From assembly GCF_014205135.1 (NCBI RefSeq), contig NZ_JACHMY010000001.1, positions 186,001 to 250,000 on the forward strand: a stretch of DNA of 64,000 nucleotides, read 5' to 3'. The stretch's first letter is position 1, and the number at the start of each line of letters is the position of its first letter. This document shows, one piece after another, positions 1-8,009 of this stretch. The translations under genes and the position numbers were made by a program. Under the pieces are notes generated by a model. The model was not told the DNA's origin. It ran no database searches and saw only the letters and a list, made by a program, of their open reading frames with translations. The stretch comes from Kribbella italica. Its GTDB lineage: Bacteria; Actinomycetota; Actinomycetes; Propionibacteriales; Kribbellaceae.

Positions 1-26
1 AGGAGGGTCCGGGGCCTTCGGTGTGT

Positions 27-626
27 TCAGGCCTGGACCATCCGCAGCGCGAGGTCGGCGTACAGGGTGCCGAGCGACGCGGGCTTGGTGCGGTGCGGCG
101 TGTACCAGCGCGCGACGTCGATCGACAGCGACAGCACGGCGAGCGTCGTACCGGGAAGGTCGTCGACGGTGAAGGAGCCGTCCCGTACGCCGTCCGCGAG
201 CACCTGCTCGATCTGGGCCGAGATCGCGCGCCGGATCGTGGCGACCTCGGCGAAGTGCTCGGCGGTGAGCGCGGCCAGCTCGTACTGGACGACGCGCGCG
301 ATGGTGTGGTGCTCGGCGTGCCAGGCGGTGAAGGCGGAGACCATCGAGCGCAGTCGCTCGGTTGGAGAAGACTGATCGCCTGCTTCTCGCAGTACGGCGA
401 GGGCCGCCTGGTGGCCGTACAGGCTGATCTCGAAGAGCAGGCGTTCCTTCGACGGGTAGTGCACGTAGAGCGCGGCCGGTGACATGCCGGCGCGGGACGC
501 GATGTCGCGGGTGGTGGTCGCCTGGAAGCCGCGTTCGGCGAACGCGTCGATGGCGCCGGTGAGCAGCCGGCGGGCGGCGGGCGGCTGGACGTGTTCCCAC
601 ACGAGGGGACTGGTGACTGCGGACAC
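27..626 (-). CDS. TetR/AcrR family transcriptional regulator
   Basis: This encodes a one-domain DNA-binding repressor of about 200 residues. The N-terminal helix-turn-helix is visible as TTRDIASRAGMSP followed by ALYVHYPSKERLL, the usual TetR recognition helix. The C-terminal half is the variable ligand domain. The reading frame is open to an ATG at 674, but that start would place the operator palindrome (654-671) inside the gene, so I prefer the GTG at 626; its Shine-Dalgarno is weak. The gene is divergent from an acyl-CoA dehydrogenase and thiolase, so it probably represses that fatty-acid degradation unit and responds to an acyl-CoA. The family call is firm; the ligand is inferred. Confidence 0.88.
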   Translation of the reverse strand: MSAVTSPLVWEHVQPPAARRLLTGAIDAFAERGFQATTTRDIASRAGMSPAALYVHYPSKERLLFEISLYGHQAALAVLREAGDQSSPTERLRSMVSAFTAWHAEHHTIARVVQYELAALTAEHFAEVATIRRAISAQIEQVLADGVRDGSFTVDDLPGTTLAVLSLSIDVARWYTPHRTKPASLGTLYADLALRMVQA

Positions 627-653
627 GTTGACACTCTGCACCGGATTCGCGAA

Positions 654-671
654 GCTAAGCAAGCGCTTAGC
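654..671. promoter_or_regulatory. Probable TetR operator palindrome
   Basis: The sequence GCTAAGCAAGCGCTTAGC has perfect 7-base arms around a 4-base centre. It lies between the divergent TetR gene and the acyl-CoA dehydrogenase. A TTGACA hexamer at 628-633 lies just upstream on the plus strand. Closely similar AAGC/GCTT palindromes are known from TetR regulators of acyl-CoA dehydrogenase operons in actinobacteria. Binding here is inferred from position and symmetry. Confidence 0.75.
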
Positions 672-710
672 CACAGATCACACTCGACGACCTCGGGGAA
701 GGACCCAGCG

Positions 711-1856
711 ATGCAACGGATCATCTTCGGCGAGGACCACCACGCGTTCCGGGCCAGTGCCAAGGAGTTCTGCGACCGCTCGCTGGTCCCGCGGATGGAG
801 CAGTTCCTCGAGGAGAAGACGATCGACCGCGCGGTCTGGCTGGAAGCCGGTAAGCAGGGCTTCCTCGGGCTCGACGTGCCGGAGGAGTACGGCGGTTCGA
901 GCGTCGGCGACTACCGGTTCAACGCGGTGTTCGCCGAGGAGGTCTCGAAGGTCTCGGCGTCGCTGTCGAGCTGCTTCGGGATCCACTACGACTGCGCCGC
1001 GCCGTACCTGGTCGACCTCGGCACCGAGGAGCAGAAGCAGCGCTGGCTGCCCAAGTTCAGCTCCGGCGAGCTGGTCGCCGCGATCGGCATGACCGAGCCG
1101 TCCGGCGGGTCCGACCTGGCCGGGCTGAAGACCAGCGCGAAGAAGGTCGACGGCGGCTGGGTGCTGAACGGGTCGAAGACGTTCATCACCAACGGCGACA
1201 TGGCCGACCTGACCGTCACCGCCGCGCGGACCGACCCGAGCAAGGGCGCCAAGGGCATCACGCTGTTCGCGGTCGAGGAGGGCATGGACGGATTCGCCCG
1301 CGGCCGCAAGCTCGACAAGGTCGGGCAGACCGAGTCCGGGACGTCGGAGCTGTTCTTCGAGGACGTGTTCGTCCCGGACGAGAACGTGCTCGGCGAGATC
1401 GACCGCGGCTTCATCCACATGATGGAGCGGCTGGCCCAGGAGCGCGTCGGGGCAGCGGTCTCGAACATCGCGCACGCCGTACAGATCCTCGACGAGACGA
1501 TCGAGTACGTGAAGGAGCGCAAGGCGTTCGGTCAGCCGGTCGGCTCGTTCCAGTACAACAAGTTCCTGATCGCCGAGCTGGTCACCAAGGCCGAGGTGAC
1601 GAGGGCGTACGTCGACAACGCGGTCGTGGCGCACGACGAGGACCGGCTGTCCGCCGTCGACGCCGCGAAGGCCAAGTGGTGGAGCGCGCAGGTGCAGAAC
1701 GAGATCCTGGACGCGTGCGTCCAGCTGCACGGCGGCTACGGCTACATGAACGAGTATCGGGTGGCCCGCGCCTGGCGCGACGCCCGGGTGACCAAGATCT
1801 GGGCCGGCAGCAACGAGATCATGAAGGAACTCATCGGCCGCGACCTGGGCCTCTGA
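711..1856 (+). CDS. Acyl-CoA dehydrogenase, long-chain/isovaleryl type
   Basis: This 381-residue FAD flavoprotein would catalyse alpha,beta-dehydrogenation of acyl-CoA, the first step of beta-oxidation. Signature 1 is seen as GMTEPSGGSD near residue 126. Signature 2 appears as QLHGGYGYMNEY. The MCAD-type catalytic Glu near the C-terminus is absent (IWAGSNEIMKELIG), but Glu244 in LAQERVG occupies the position used as base in long-chain and isovaleryl enzymes, so the protein should be active. The start is ATG 711 with GGGGAAGGA upstream. It is followed 12 bp later by a thiolase and is divergent from a TetR gene, which points to a small degradation operon. The chain-length preference cannot be read from sequence alone. 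Confidence 0.93.
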   Translation: MQRIIFGEDHHAFRASAKEFCDRSLVPRMEQFLEEKTIDRAVWLEAGKQGFLGLDVPEEYGGSSVGDYRFNAVFAEEVSKVSASLSSCFGIHYDCAAPYLVDLGTEEQKQRWLPKFSSGELVAAIGMTEPSGGSDLAGLKTSAKKVDGGWVLNGSKTFITNGDMADLTVTAARTDPSKGAKGITLFAVEEGMDGFARGRKLDKVGQTESGTSELFFEDVFVPDENVLGEIDRGFIHMMERLAQERVGAAVSNIAHAVQILDETIEYVKERKAFGQPVGSFQYNKFLIAELVTKAEVTRAYVDNAVVAHDEDRLSAVDAAKAKWWSAQVQNEILDACVQLHGGYGYMNEYRVARAWRDARVTKIWAGSNEIMKELIGRDLGL

Positions 1857-1868
1857 AAGGAACTGGGC

Positions 1869-3089
1869 ATGCCTGAAGCAGTTATCGTCTCCACCGCGCG
1901 CTCGCCGATCGGCCGGGCCGGCAAGGGGTCCCTGAAGGACATCCGGCCGGACGACCTGGCCGTGCAGATGATCCAGGCCGCGGTCGGGAGGGCCGGGCTG
2001 ACCGGCGACCAGATCGAGGACCTGATGCTCGGGTGCGCCGAGCCGCACGACGAGCACGGCGGCAACATGGCCCGCCGTGTCGCCGTCCAGCTCGGGTGGG
2101 ACAACACGCCCGCGACGACGGTCAACCGGTTCTGCGCGTCGTCGACCCAGACCGCGCGGATGGCGTACCACGCGATCAAGTCCGGTGAGGGCGACATCTT
2201 CGTCAGCGCGGGTGTCGAGTGCGTTTCGCGGTACAAGAACTTCGGGTCGGCCGGGGTCGGTGACCCGAGCTCGTTCAACGAGGTGTTCACCGACGCCGTC
2301 CAACGGACCGAGAAGTACGCCGAGACCAACGACGTCTGGCACGACCCGCGTGAGGACGGGCTGCTCCCGGACATCTACATCTCGATGGGCCAGACCGCCG
2401 AGAACGTCGCGACGCTGCGCGGGATCAGCCGCGCCGACCAGGACGCGTTCGGCGTACGGTCGCAGAACCTGGCCGAGCAGGCGATCGGCAACGGGTTCTT
2501 CGAGCGTGAGATCACGCCGGTGACGCTGCCCGACGGCACGGTCGTGAGCAAGGACGACGGACCGCGGGCCGGTACGACGCTCGAGAAGGTCAGCCAGCTG
2601 CAGCCGGTGTTCCGGCCGGACGGGACCGTGACCGCGGGGAACTGCTGCCCGCTGAACGACGGCGCCGCGGCCGTGGTGATCATGAGCGACACCAAGGCGC
2701 GTGAGCTCGGGCTGACGCCGCTGGCGCGGATCGTGTCGACCGGGGTCAGCGGGCTGTCGCCGGAGATCATGGGCCTCGGTCCGGTCGAGGCGTCGAAGCA
2801 GGCGCTGGCGCGGGCCGGGATGAGCATCTCCGACATCGACCTGGTCGAGATCAACGAGGCGTTCGCTGTCCAGGTGATCGGCTCGGCGCGCGAGCTGGGG
2901 ATCGAGGAGGACCGGCTGAACGTGCACGGCGGCGCGATCGCGCTCGGGCACCCGTTCGGGTCGACCGGGGCGCGCATCATGACGACGCTGGTGAACGGGC
3001 TGCAGTTCGAGGACAAGCAGTTCGGGCTGGAGACGATGTGCGTCGGCGGCGGGCAGGGCATGGCGATCGTGCTGGAGCGGTTGAGCTGA
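1869..3089 (+). CDS. Thiolase (acetyl-CoA C-acyltransferase)
   Basis: This 406-residue degradative thiolase would cleave 3-ketoacyl-CoA with CoA to give acetyl-CoA and a shortened acyl-CoA. The nucleophile is Cys89 in NRFCASS. The active-site His361 is in GGAIALGHPFGSTGAR, and the second Cys391 is in CVGGGQG, so all catalytic residues are present. The start is the ATG after AAAGGAACTGGGC, 12 bp behind the acyl-CoA dehydrogenase, and the two are likely co-transcribed. No hydratase or hydroxyacyl-CoA dehydrogenase is adjacent, so the intermediate steps must be encoded elsewhere. Confidence 0.93.
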   Translation: MPEAVIVSTARSPIGRAGKGSLKDIRPDDLAVQMIQAAVGRAGLTGDQIEDLMLGCAEPHDEHGGNMARRVAVQLGWDNTPATTVNRFCASSTQTARMAYHAIKSGEGDIFVSAGVECVSRYKNFGSAGVGDPSSFNEVFTDAVQRTEKYAETNDVWHDPREDGLLPDIYISMGQTAENVATLRGISRADQDAFGVRSQNLAEQAIGNGFFEREITPVTLPDGTVVSKDDGPRAGTTLEKVSQLQPVFRPDGTVTAGNCCPLNDGAAAVVIMSDTKARELGLTPLARIVSTGVSGLSPEIMGLGPVEASKQALARAGMSISDIDLVEINEAFAVQVIGSARELGIEEDRLNVHGGAIALGHPFGSTGARIMTTLVNGLQFEDKQFGLETMCVGGGQGMAIVLERLS

Positions 3090-3192
3090 GGCCGGTACGC
3101 CGGGCCGCTGGAGCTGCGCCGGGTCGGCCGGGCCTGCGGCGGGTCGGGCGGCTCGGCCCGTTCCGGCGCGGCTCAGGCCTTGCGCCGGGCCG

Positions 3193-3264
3193 GCGTACTG
3201 GGTGAAGGCGGGCCCCGCGTACCGGGCGAAGGCGGGGCCGGCGTACCGGGTGAAGGCGGGCCGG
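3193..3264. repeat. Three tandem copies of a 24-bp repeat
   Basis: Three consecutive 24-bp units begin at 3193, 3217 and 3241, each starting GCGTAC and running through GGG(T/C)GAAGGCGGG. They sit in the 345-bp gene-free stretch between the thiolase and the SDR (3090-3434). Apart from this array and the long inverted repeat that follows, I see no gene there. The period of 24 is divisible by three, but I see no supported coding frame. Confidence 0.8.
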
Positions 3265-3280
3265 CGACCGAACGGACCGG

Positions 3281-3366
3281 TAGCGTCCGAAGAAGCTGCT
3301 TGCGTCCGAAGAGTCGGAGGCTATGGGCCTCGGTTGTTCGGACGCAGCATGGTTCTTCGGACGCTA
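3281..3366. repeat. Long imperfect inverted repeat in intergenic region
   Basis: The 30-bp arms 3281-3310 and 3337-3366 are reverse complements except for a few central mismatches, with a 26-base loop. Each arm carries two GCGTCCGAA-type motifs, so the palindrome is itself built of a repeated subunit. It lies about 70 bp upstream of the SDR start. It could form an RNA hairpin, act as a terminator for the thiolase operon, or be a small dispersed palindromic element. Nothing in the sequence decides between these. Confidence 0.75.
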
Positions 3367-3434
3367 CGAGGTGGCGTGGCGACACCCGAACGCCGGGTCG
3401 GCGGGATCTGTGGTCGAGTGATGGGACTGAGGAC

Positions 3435-4190
3435 ATGGGTTTGAAGGGCCGGACGGCGATCGTCACGGGTGCGTCGCGCGGGATCGGGTTAGCGGTCGCT
3501 CAGCGGCTGGTCGCCGACGGCGCCCGGGTGGTGATCACCGGGCGCACGCAGGACACGCTGGACGCCGCGGTCGAGACGCTCGGCGGTTCGGAGTACGCGC
3601 TCGCCGTCGCCGGCAAGGCGGCCGATCCCGACCACCGCACGCAGGTGATCGAGACCGCGCTGTCGACGTACGGGTCGGTGGATCTGCTCGTCAACAACAC
3701 GGGGATCAACCCGATCTACGGTTCGCTGCTCGACGTCGACAGCGCGGTCGCCGCGAAGATGGTCGACACGAACGTGCTCGCCGCGATCGCGTGGGTGAAG
3801 GCCTGCCGCGACGCGTGGATGGGTGAGCACGGGGGATCGGTGGTCAACCTGTCGTCCGTCGCCGGCCTGGCGCCGTCGCCCGGCATCGGCTGGTACGGCG
3901 CGACGAAGGCGATGCTGTCGCGCGTGACGATGGAGCTCGCTGTCGAGCTGGCGCCGGCGATCCGCGTCAACGCGGTGGCGCCGGCGGTGGTGAAGACGAA
4001 GTTCGCGGGCGCGCTGTACGAGGGCCGCGAGGATGACGTTGCGGCGACGTACCCGCTGAAGCGGCTGGGGCGGCCGGAGGACGTCGGGTCGCTGGTGTGG
4101 TTCCTGCTGTCGGACGAGGCATCGTGGATCACCGGGCAGACGCTGACCATCGACGGCGGGCTGACGCTGAACGGCGGGATGGTTCAGTAG
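3435..4190 (+). CDS. SDR family oxidoreductase
   Basis: This 251-residue classical short-chain dehydrogenase is likely NAD(P)H-dependent. The Rossmann glycine motif is TGASRGIG (residues 11-18). NNTG (residues 87-90) replaces the usual NNAG. The catalytic Ser141, Tyr154 and Lys158 (YGATK) are all present. The C-terminal SITGQ-type motif is seen as WITGQTLTIDGG. The start is ATG 3435. The gene follows the acyl-CoA dehydrogenase and thiolase but is separated from them by a repeat-rich gap, so co-transcription is uncertain. A 3-ketoacyl or 3-hydroxyacyl substrate is plausible from context only. Confidence 0.88.
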   Translation: MGLKGRTAIVTGASRGIGLAVAQRLVADGARVVITGRTQDTLDAAVETLGGSEYALAVAGKAADPDHRTQVIETALSTYGSVDLLVNNTGINPIYGSLLDVDSAVAAKMVDTNVLAAIAWVKACRDAWMGEHGGSVVNLSSVAGLAPSPGIGWYGATKAMLSRVTMELAVELAPAIRVNAVAPAVVKTKFAGALYEGREDDVAATYPLKRLGRPEDVGSLVWFLLSDEASWITGQTLTIDGGLTLNGGMVQ

Positions 4191-4194
4191 CGGA

Positions 4195-4920
4195 CTAGAG
4201 CTTCGAGACAGCTCGGCTCGTGGATCCCCAGGCGTCGGCTGTGTCGGGGACGAGTAGTCGGAGCGGGCCGCCAGGTCGAAGGATTCGGTCGCTTCGCCGC
4301 GGCTGTTCGTCGTGACCTGCTTGAAGGTTGACCAGATGCGGCCGCCTGGTTCGCGCAGTTGCAGTTCGCCGGGAGCGTTGGGCCAGGGATCGGCGGTGTA
4401 GGTCGCGGGGTTGAAGCGGCGGATCGTGCCAGTGAGCGTGATGCGGCGGCCGTCGCGGTGGCCGGTCAGCCCGGAGGTGGAACCGAGGCGAAGGTCGGTG
4501 ACCGGCGCGTTCTGGGGGACGAGCGGGCCGTCGGTCTCGAGGTCGGTCTTCGCTCCCGCCGGACGCCAGATCCAGGTGCCTCGCTCGGTGGGAGCGAAAA
4601 CGTGCCACTGGTCGGGGGTAGTCCCAGTTGAAGAACAGGCGTGACCCGACGGCGCCCTTCGGTGTGTAGGCGGTCCAACTGGCCTCGATCACGCCTGCGG
4701 CGGCGCAGTCAGCGCCGCGGCGTACGGGCGGGGTCAGGTAGGGCCGATCAACGCTCACTCGGGCCGGTACGTCGAGGGAGCAGGTCGGCTTTGCCTGCTC
4801 GCGCGTCGACGACCAGGCAACGGTCGCCCCGCCGGCGAGCACGGCAACGGTAACCGAGACAGCGATGACGGTTCGCGGTCGGCGGATGGACACGTGAGCC
4901 CCAGGGATGTGTGGGGTCAT
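4195..4920 (-). pseudogene. Secreted beta-rich protein gene with a frameshift
   Basis: The first 100 residues read as a signal-anchored secreted protein: an RRPR start, a hydrophobic segment TVIAVSVTVAVLAGGATVAW, then sequence through FFNWDYP. At about 4610-4620 the minus strand has five C residues. Removing one C continues the protein naturally (DQWHVFAPTERGTW and on through IRRFNPATY and GGRIWSTFKQVTT) down to about 4230, whereas the uncorrected frame turns into arginine-rich shadow. After correction I find no stop before the frame enters the antisense of the SDR gene, so the C-terminus is also unclear. It could be real decay or a base-calling error in the homopolymer. It lies 5 bp after the next gene upstream, so it is probably the last gene of the ABC operon. 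Confidence 0.7.
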
Positions 4921-4924
4921 TGGA

Positions 4925-5461
4925 TCACGCTTGGTGGTCCGTTCTGGTGGCGGCGAAGGTTTGGCGGAGGGTGATGGTGCCGTCCGCTGCTTCGTCCTCG
5001 TTGCGCCAGTCGAAGGTCGACTCGGTGATGTTGGTGAAGGCCCAGCGGGTCTTGTACGCCGTGGGTTCGCGGGCTTCGAGGGTGATCCAGTTGTCGCCGG
5101 AGTGGCCGATGAAGGTCATCACGAAGGCGTGCTTGGGGCCCATCCAGGTGGAACGGAAGGCGTTCAGTTCGGGGTCGTAGAGGCGGATCGAGAGGCCCCA
5201 CTCGCCGTCGCCGTCGATGGGTCGGCGGGCGCGGCTCGGGGTGATCCAGATGTCGGCCACGGCGCGGCCGTCCAGGGCGTAGCCGAAGTGCCACTCGCCT
5301 TGGGTTTGGCGGGTGACGGCGCCGGTTTCGTCGTACCAGCGGACGTCCAGGTCCCAGCTGCCGATGAGGGGGTGGAAGACCGCGAAGCGGTCGGCGTACT
5401 CGGGGCGGGGGGCGTCGGCGACGAAGAGGTCGGCGAGGAGGTCGCGCGGGTTGGTGATCAT
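4925..5461 (-). CDS. Lipocalin-like / DUF1579-type protein
   Basis: This 178-residue soluble protein has no signal peptide. The pattern FHPLIGSWDLDVRWYDETG near residue 30, followed by alternating hydrophobic strands (WHFGYALDGRAVADIW, FRSTWMGPKHAFVMTF), resembles the small beta-barrel DUF1579/lipocalin-like group that binds or senses small molecules. No catalytic residues can be named. It lies 27 bp downstream of an ABC permease and is likely part of the same operon. The exact function is unknown to me. Confidence 0.7.
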   Translation of the reverse strand: MITNPRDLLADLFVADAPRPEYADRFAVFHPLIGSWDLDVRWYDETGAVTRQTQGEWHFGYALDGRAVADIWITPSRARRPIDGDGEWGLSIRLYDPELNAFRSTWMGPKHAFVMTFIGHSGDNWITLEAREPTAYKTRWAFTNITESTFDWRNEDEAADGTITLRQTFAATRTDHQA

Positions 5462-5488
5462 GAGCCTGAGGGCATTTGCGTGGGCTGA

Positions 5489-6208
5489 TTACTCGGCGGT
5501 GGAGAGGATCAGGGAGCGGAGTTTGGTGATGGCCAAGGTCAGCCCGAGGATCACGACCGCCAGCAACAGGATGGTGGCGATGGGGAGTTTGACCGCGGAC
5601 TCCACTCGGGGGGCGTCGGTCAGGTTGCTGATCAGGGCCAAGGACCACTGCTGGACCGACAGGACCTTGGCGCCGTCGACGTACTGGCCCATGACGCTTT
5701 CCCAGAGGAGGGAGTAGATCAGGCCGATGGTGACGGCGTTGCCGGAGAAGACGGACAGGGCGATGAAGATCGCGACGTACGCGATGCCGGCGACCAGGGA
5801 ACCGATGCTGAAGGCAACGGCTGTGGTGAGGTCGCCGGGGTCGAGGACGATGCCGGCCAGCAGGACAGGGAGGGCGCCAAGGACGAGCACGACACCGACG
5901 GCTACAGCGGCCTTGGTGAGGATGATGGTGGAGCGCTTGATCGGCTTGCTGAGCAGGTAGACGATCGAGCCGTCGTCGATCTCCGAGGCGATCGCGCCGG
6001 TGCCGGCGACCAGAGCGACCAGCGGCAGGATGACGGCGAGGCCGAACTGCTGCAGCAGTGCGACCTGCAGGCCGGACTTGTCGTCGACGGTCAGGGCGAG
6101 CAGTACGCACAAACCGACGAAGACGGCGGGGAGGATGTAGAGCAGGAGCCCGCGGCGGCTGCCGAAGAGGGTGGCGAGGGTCAGCCGGACGATCGTGCGG
6201 ACGACCAT
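5489..6208 (-). CDS. ABC-2 type transporter permease
   Basis: This 239-residue integral membrane protein has about six hydrophobic segments, beginning LLLYILPAVFVGLCVLLAL. The segment IASEIDDGSIVYLLSKPI is typical of ABC-2 permeases, where a conserved polar stretch follows the second helix. Its ATG overlaps the last base of the upstream ATPase gene (6208), so the two are translationally coupled and should form one transporter. The substrate is not evident; export or membrane remodelling is usual for the family. Confidence 0.88.
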   Translation of the reverse strand: MVVRTIVRLTLATLFGSRRGLLLYILPAVFVGLCVLLALTVDDKSGLQVALLQQFGLAVILPLVALVAGTGAIASEIDDGSIVYLLSKPIKRSTIILTKAAVAVGVVLVLGALPVLLAGIVLDPGDLTTAVAFSIGSLVAGIAYVAIFIALSVFSGNAVTIGLIYSLLWESVMGQYVDGAKVLSVQQWSLALISNLTDAPRVESAVKLPIATILLLAVVILGLTLAITKLRSLILSTAE

Positions 6209-7122
6209 CAGCGCCTCCCGACCAAGTAGGAGAAGACGCTCTCGAGCGACTCGTCGGTCGGGGAGACCTCCAGCAGCCGGATGCCCAGGTCGCGAGCCAG
6301 CGAAGGCACCAAGCGGCTGAAGCGTTCGAAGTCGACGACCCGGATCTGCACAGCAGCGGTGTCCAGGTCGGCCCCAGCGGTCGACGGGTCGGCGATCAGC
6401 GCCGAGGCGAGGCGCCGGTTGTCGCTGGAGCGCAGCCGGTACAGCATCGGCCGGTCCGTCATCAGCGTCCGGATCGCGCGGTAGTCACCCGAGGCCGCGT
6501 GCCGCCCGGACACCACGACCTCGATGTGGGTGGCGACCTGCTGCACCTCCTCCAGGATGTGCGAGCTGAACAGCACCGTGCGCCCGTCGCTGCCCATCTT
6601 GCGCAGCAGTTCCATCAGATGCAGCCGCTGCCGCGGATCCATGCCGTTGAAGGGTTCGTCGAGCAGCAGCACCGACGGCTCGTGCACCAGCGCGGCGGCC
6701 ATCTTGATCCGCTGCTTCATGCCCTTCGAGTACGTCGAGATGCGGCGCTCCGCCGCGTCCTCCATCGCGACGACGGCGATCGCGGCCGCCGCGGCGGCAC
6801 CCGGCGCGTCCAGCCCGTGCAGCGAAGCGTTCGCCTGCACGAAAGCAGAGCCGGTCAGTACGTCGTACACAGCCTCGGTCTCCGGCACCAGCCCGATCGC
6901 CGAGTACGCCTTCTCGTTCCGCCAGACCGGTACGCCGTCCAGCGTGACCGCGCCGACCGACGGCGGCAGGAAGCCGGCCATCATCGTGATCAGCGTGGAC
7001 TTGCCGGCGCCGTTCGGGCCGAGCAGGCCGGTCACGCCCGGGCCGATCGTCATCGTCACGTCGTTGACCGCGACGACGTTGCCGTACCAGCGGGAGACCT
7101 TCTCGATCTGGATCACGCTCAC
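6208..7122 (-). CDS. ABC transporter ATP-binding protein
   Basis: This is an ATPase subunit of 304 residues. Walker A is GPNGAGKST, the signature is the variant YSKGMKQR seen in ABC-2 partners, Walker B is VLLLDEPFNGMD, and the switch histidine is in SSHIL. An accessory C-terminal domain follows the ATPase core. I chose the GTG at 7122 because it overlaps the upstream permease stop as GTGA; an ATG further upstream would add residues not typical of the family. The gene pairs with the permease immediately downstream. Confidence 0.92.
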   Translation of the reverse strand: MSVIQIEKVSRWYGNVVAVNDVTMTIGPGVTGLLGPNGAGKSTLITMMAGFLPPSVGAVTLDGVPVWRNEKAYSAIGLVPETEAVYDVLTGSAFVQANASLHGLDAPGAAAAAAIAVVAMEDAAERRISTYSKGMKQRIKMAAALVHEPSVLLLDEPFNGMDPRQRLHLMELLRKMGSDGRTVLFSSHILEEVQQVATHIEVVVSGRHAASGDYRAIRTLMTDRPMLYRLRSSDNRRLASALIADPSTAGADLDTAAVQIRVVDFERFSRLVPSLARDLGIRLLEVSPTDESLESVFSYLVGRR

Positions 7123-8009
7123 CCGCGGGCCACCTTCGCGTACCGGCGGTTGAGGCCCCAGACGCACAGCCCGACCACGATCAGGTAGACCGCCAGGAAC
7201 ACCAGGCCCTGCGCGGTGGTCGGCATCCAGCCGTCGGAGTCGTCCCGGAACACGAACGTGCTCAGCGTCCGCGACAGCGTGAACGGCGAACCCAGGTTGG
7301 CGAAACGGGCCGCCGTACTGGTCATCTCCTGGTCGGTGTCGAGGATCGCGGTGGTGGTGACCGTCGCGGTGAACGACACGATGAGCGCGGTGATGATCGC
7401 GGCGACGGCGAACCCTCGGCGCGGTGTCGCGGCCGCGATCAGCCCGCCGATCGACGCGAGCATGATCGAGAGCAGCACCCCACCACCGAGCCCGGTGGCG
7501 AACTCACGCGTCATGTCGGTGAAGTCGAACTTCGCGAGCAGCGCGCCGACGTACAGGACGAACAGCGGGATGCCGATCAGGATCAGCAGGGCGATCACCA
7601 GCGCGCCGAGTTTGGCCAGCGCATAGTCCGTACGACGGGGAGGCCGCGCCAGGTACAGCACGATCGAGCCGTACCGCAGGTCGCGCGAGAACAGCTGCGG
7701 CGCCTGCGCCGCGAGGTACAGCGCGATCACTGGCTGCAGGTAGAACACGTAGTGCGCCGGAATCACCGGCGGGCTGTCGAGCTGCAGCGAGACCTCGATC
7801 CCGACGATGATCGCGACCGGGACCACCATCACCGCGAGCAGCAGGATCGGCATCACCTTGGACTTGCCCGACCGGCCCATCCCGTACGCGTGCCGAACGC
7901 TTGCCACCAGCAACGCCTGGCTGATCGCGAACCGGCCGAGCCGCGGGCCGTCGTAGTGCCGGTACCCGATGTCGTGGATGACGCCGGTCCGCGGGACCTG
8001 CTCAGACAC
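7119..8009 (-). CDS. ABC-2 type transporter permease
   Basis: This 296-residue membrane protein has about six transmembrane segments. The long cytoplasmic start (IHDIGYRHYDGPRLGR) precedes the first helix and is characteristic of this permease group. LFSRDLRYGSIVLYLARPPRR is the conserved loop after helix two. The start is GTG 8009, which overlaps the upstream ATPase gene by 8 bp. The stop overlaps the next ATPase start by 4 bp, so the gene sits in a fully coupled ATPase-permease-ATPase-permease chain. Confidence 0.9.
   Translation of the reverse strand: MSEQVPRTGVIHDIGYRHYDGPRLGRFAISQALLVASVRHAYGMGRSGKSKVMPILLLAVMVVPVAIIVGIEVSLQLDSPPVIPAHYVFYLQPVIALYLAAQAPQLFSRDLRYGSIVLYLARPPRRTDYALAKLGALVIALLILIGIPLFVLYVGALLAKFDFTDMTREFATGLGGGVLLSIMLASIGGLIAAATPRRGFAVAAIITALIVSFTATVTTTAILDTDQEMTSTAARFANLGSPFTLSRTLSTFVFRDDSDGWMPTTAQGLVFLAVYLIVVGLCVWGLNRRYAKVARG

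Noticed and set aside
678..2951. A 757-codon frame antisense to the dehydrogenase and thiolase genes
   Set aside because: It spans two unrelated genes and their gap, with low-complexity composition typical of an antisense shadow.
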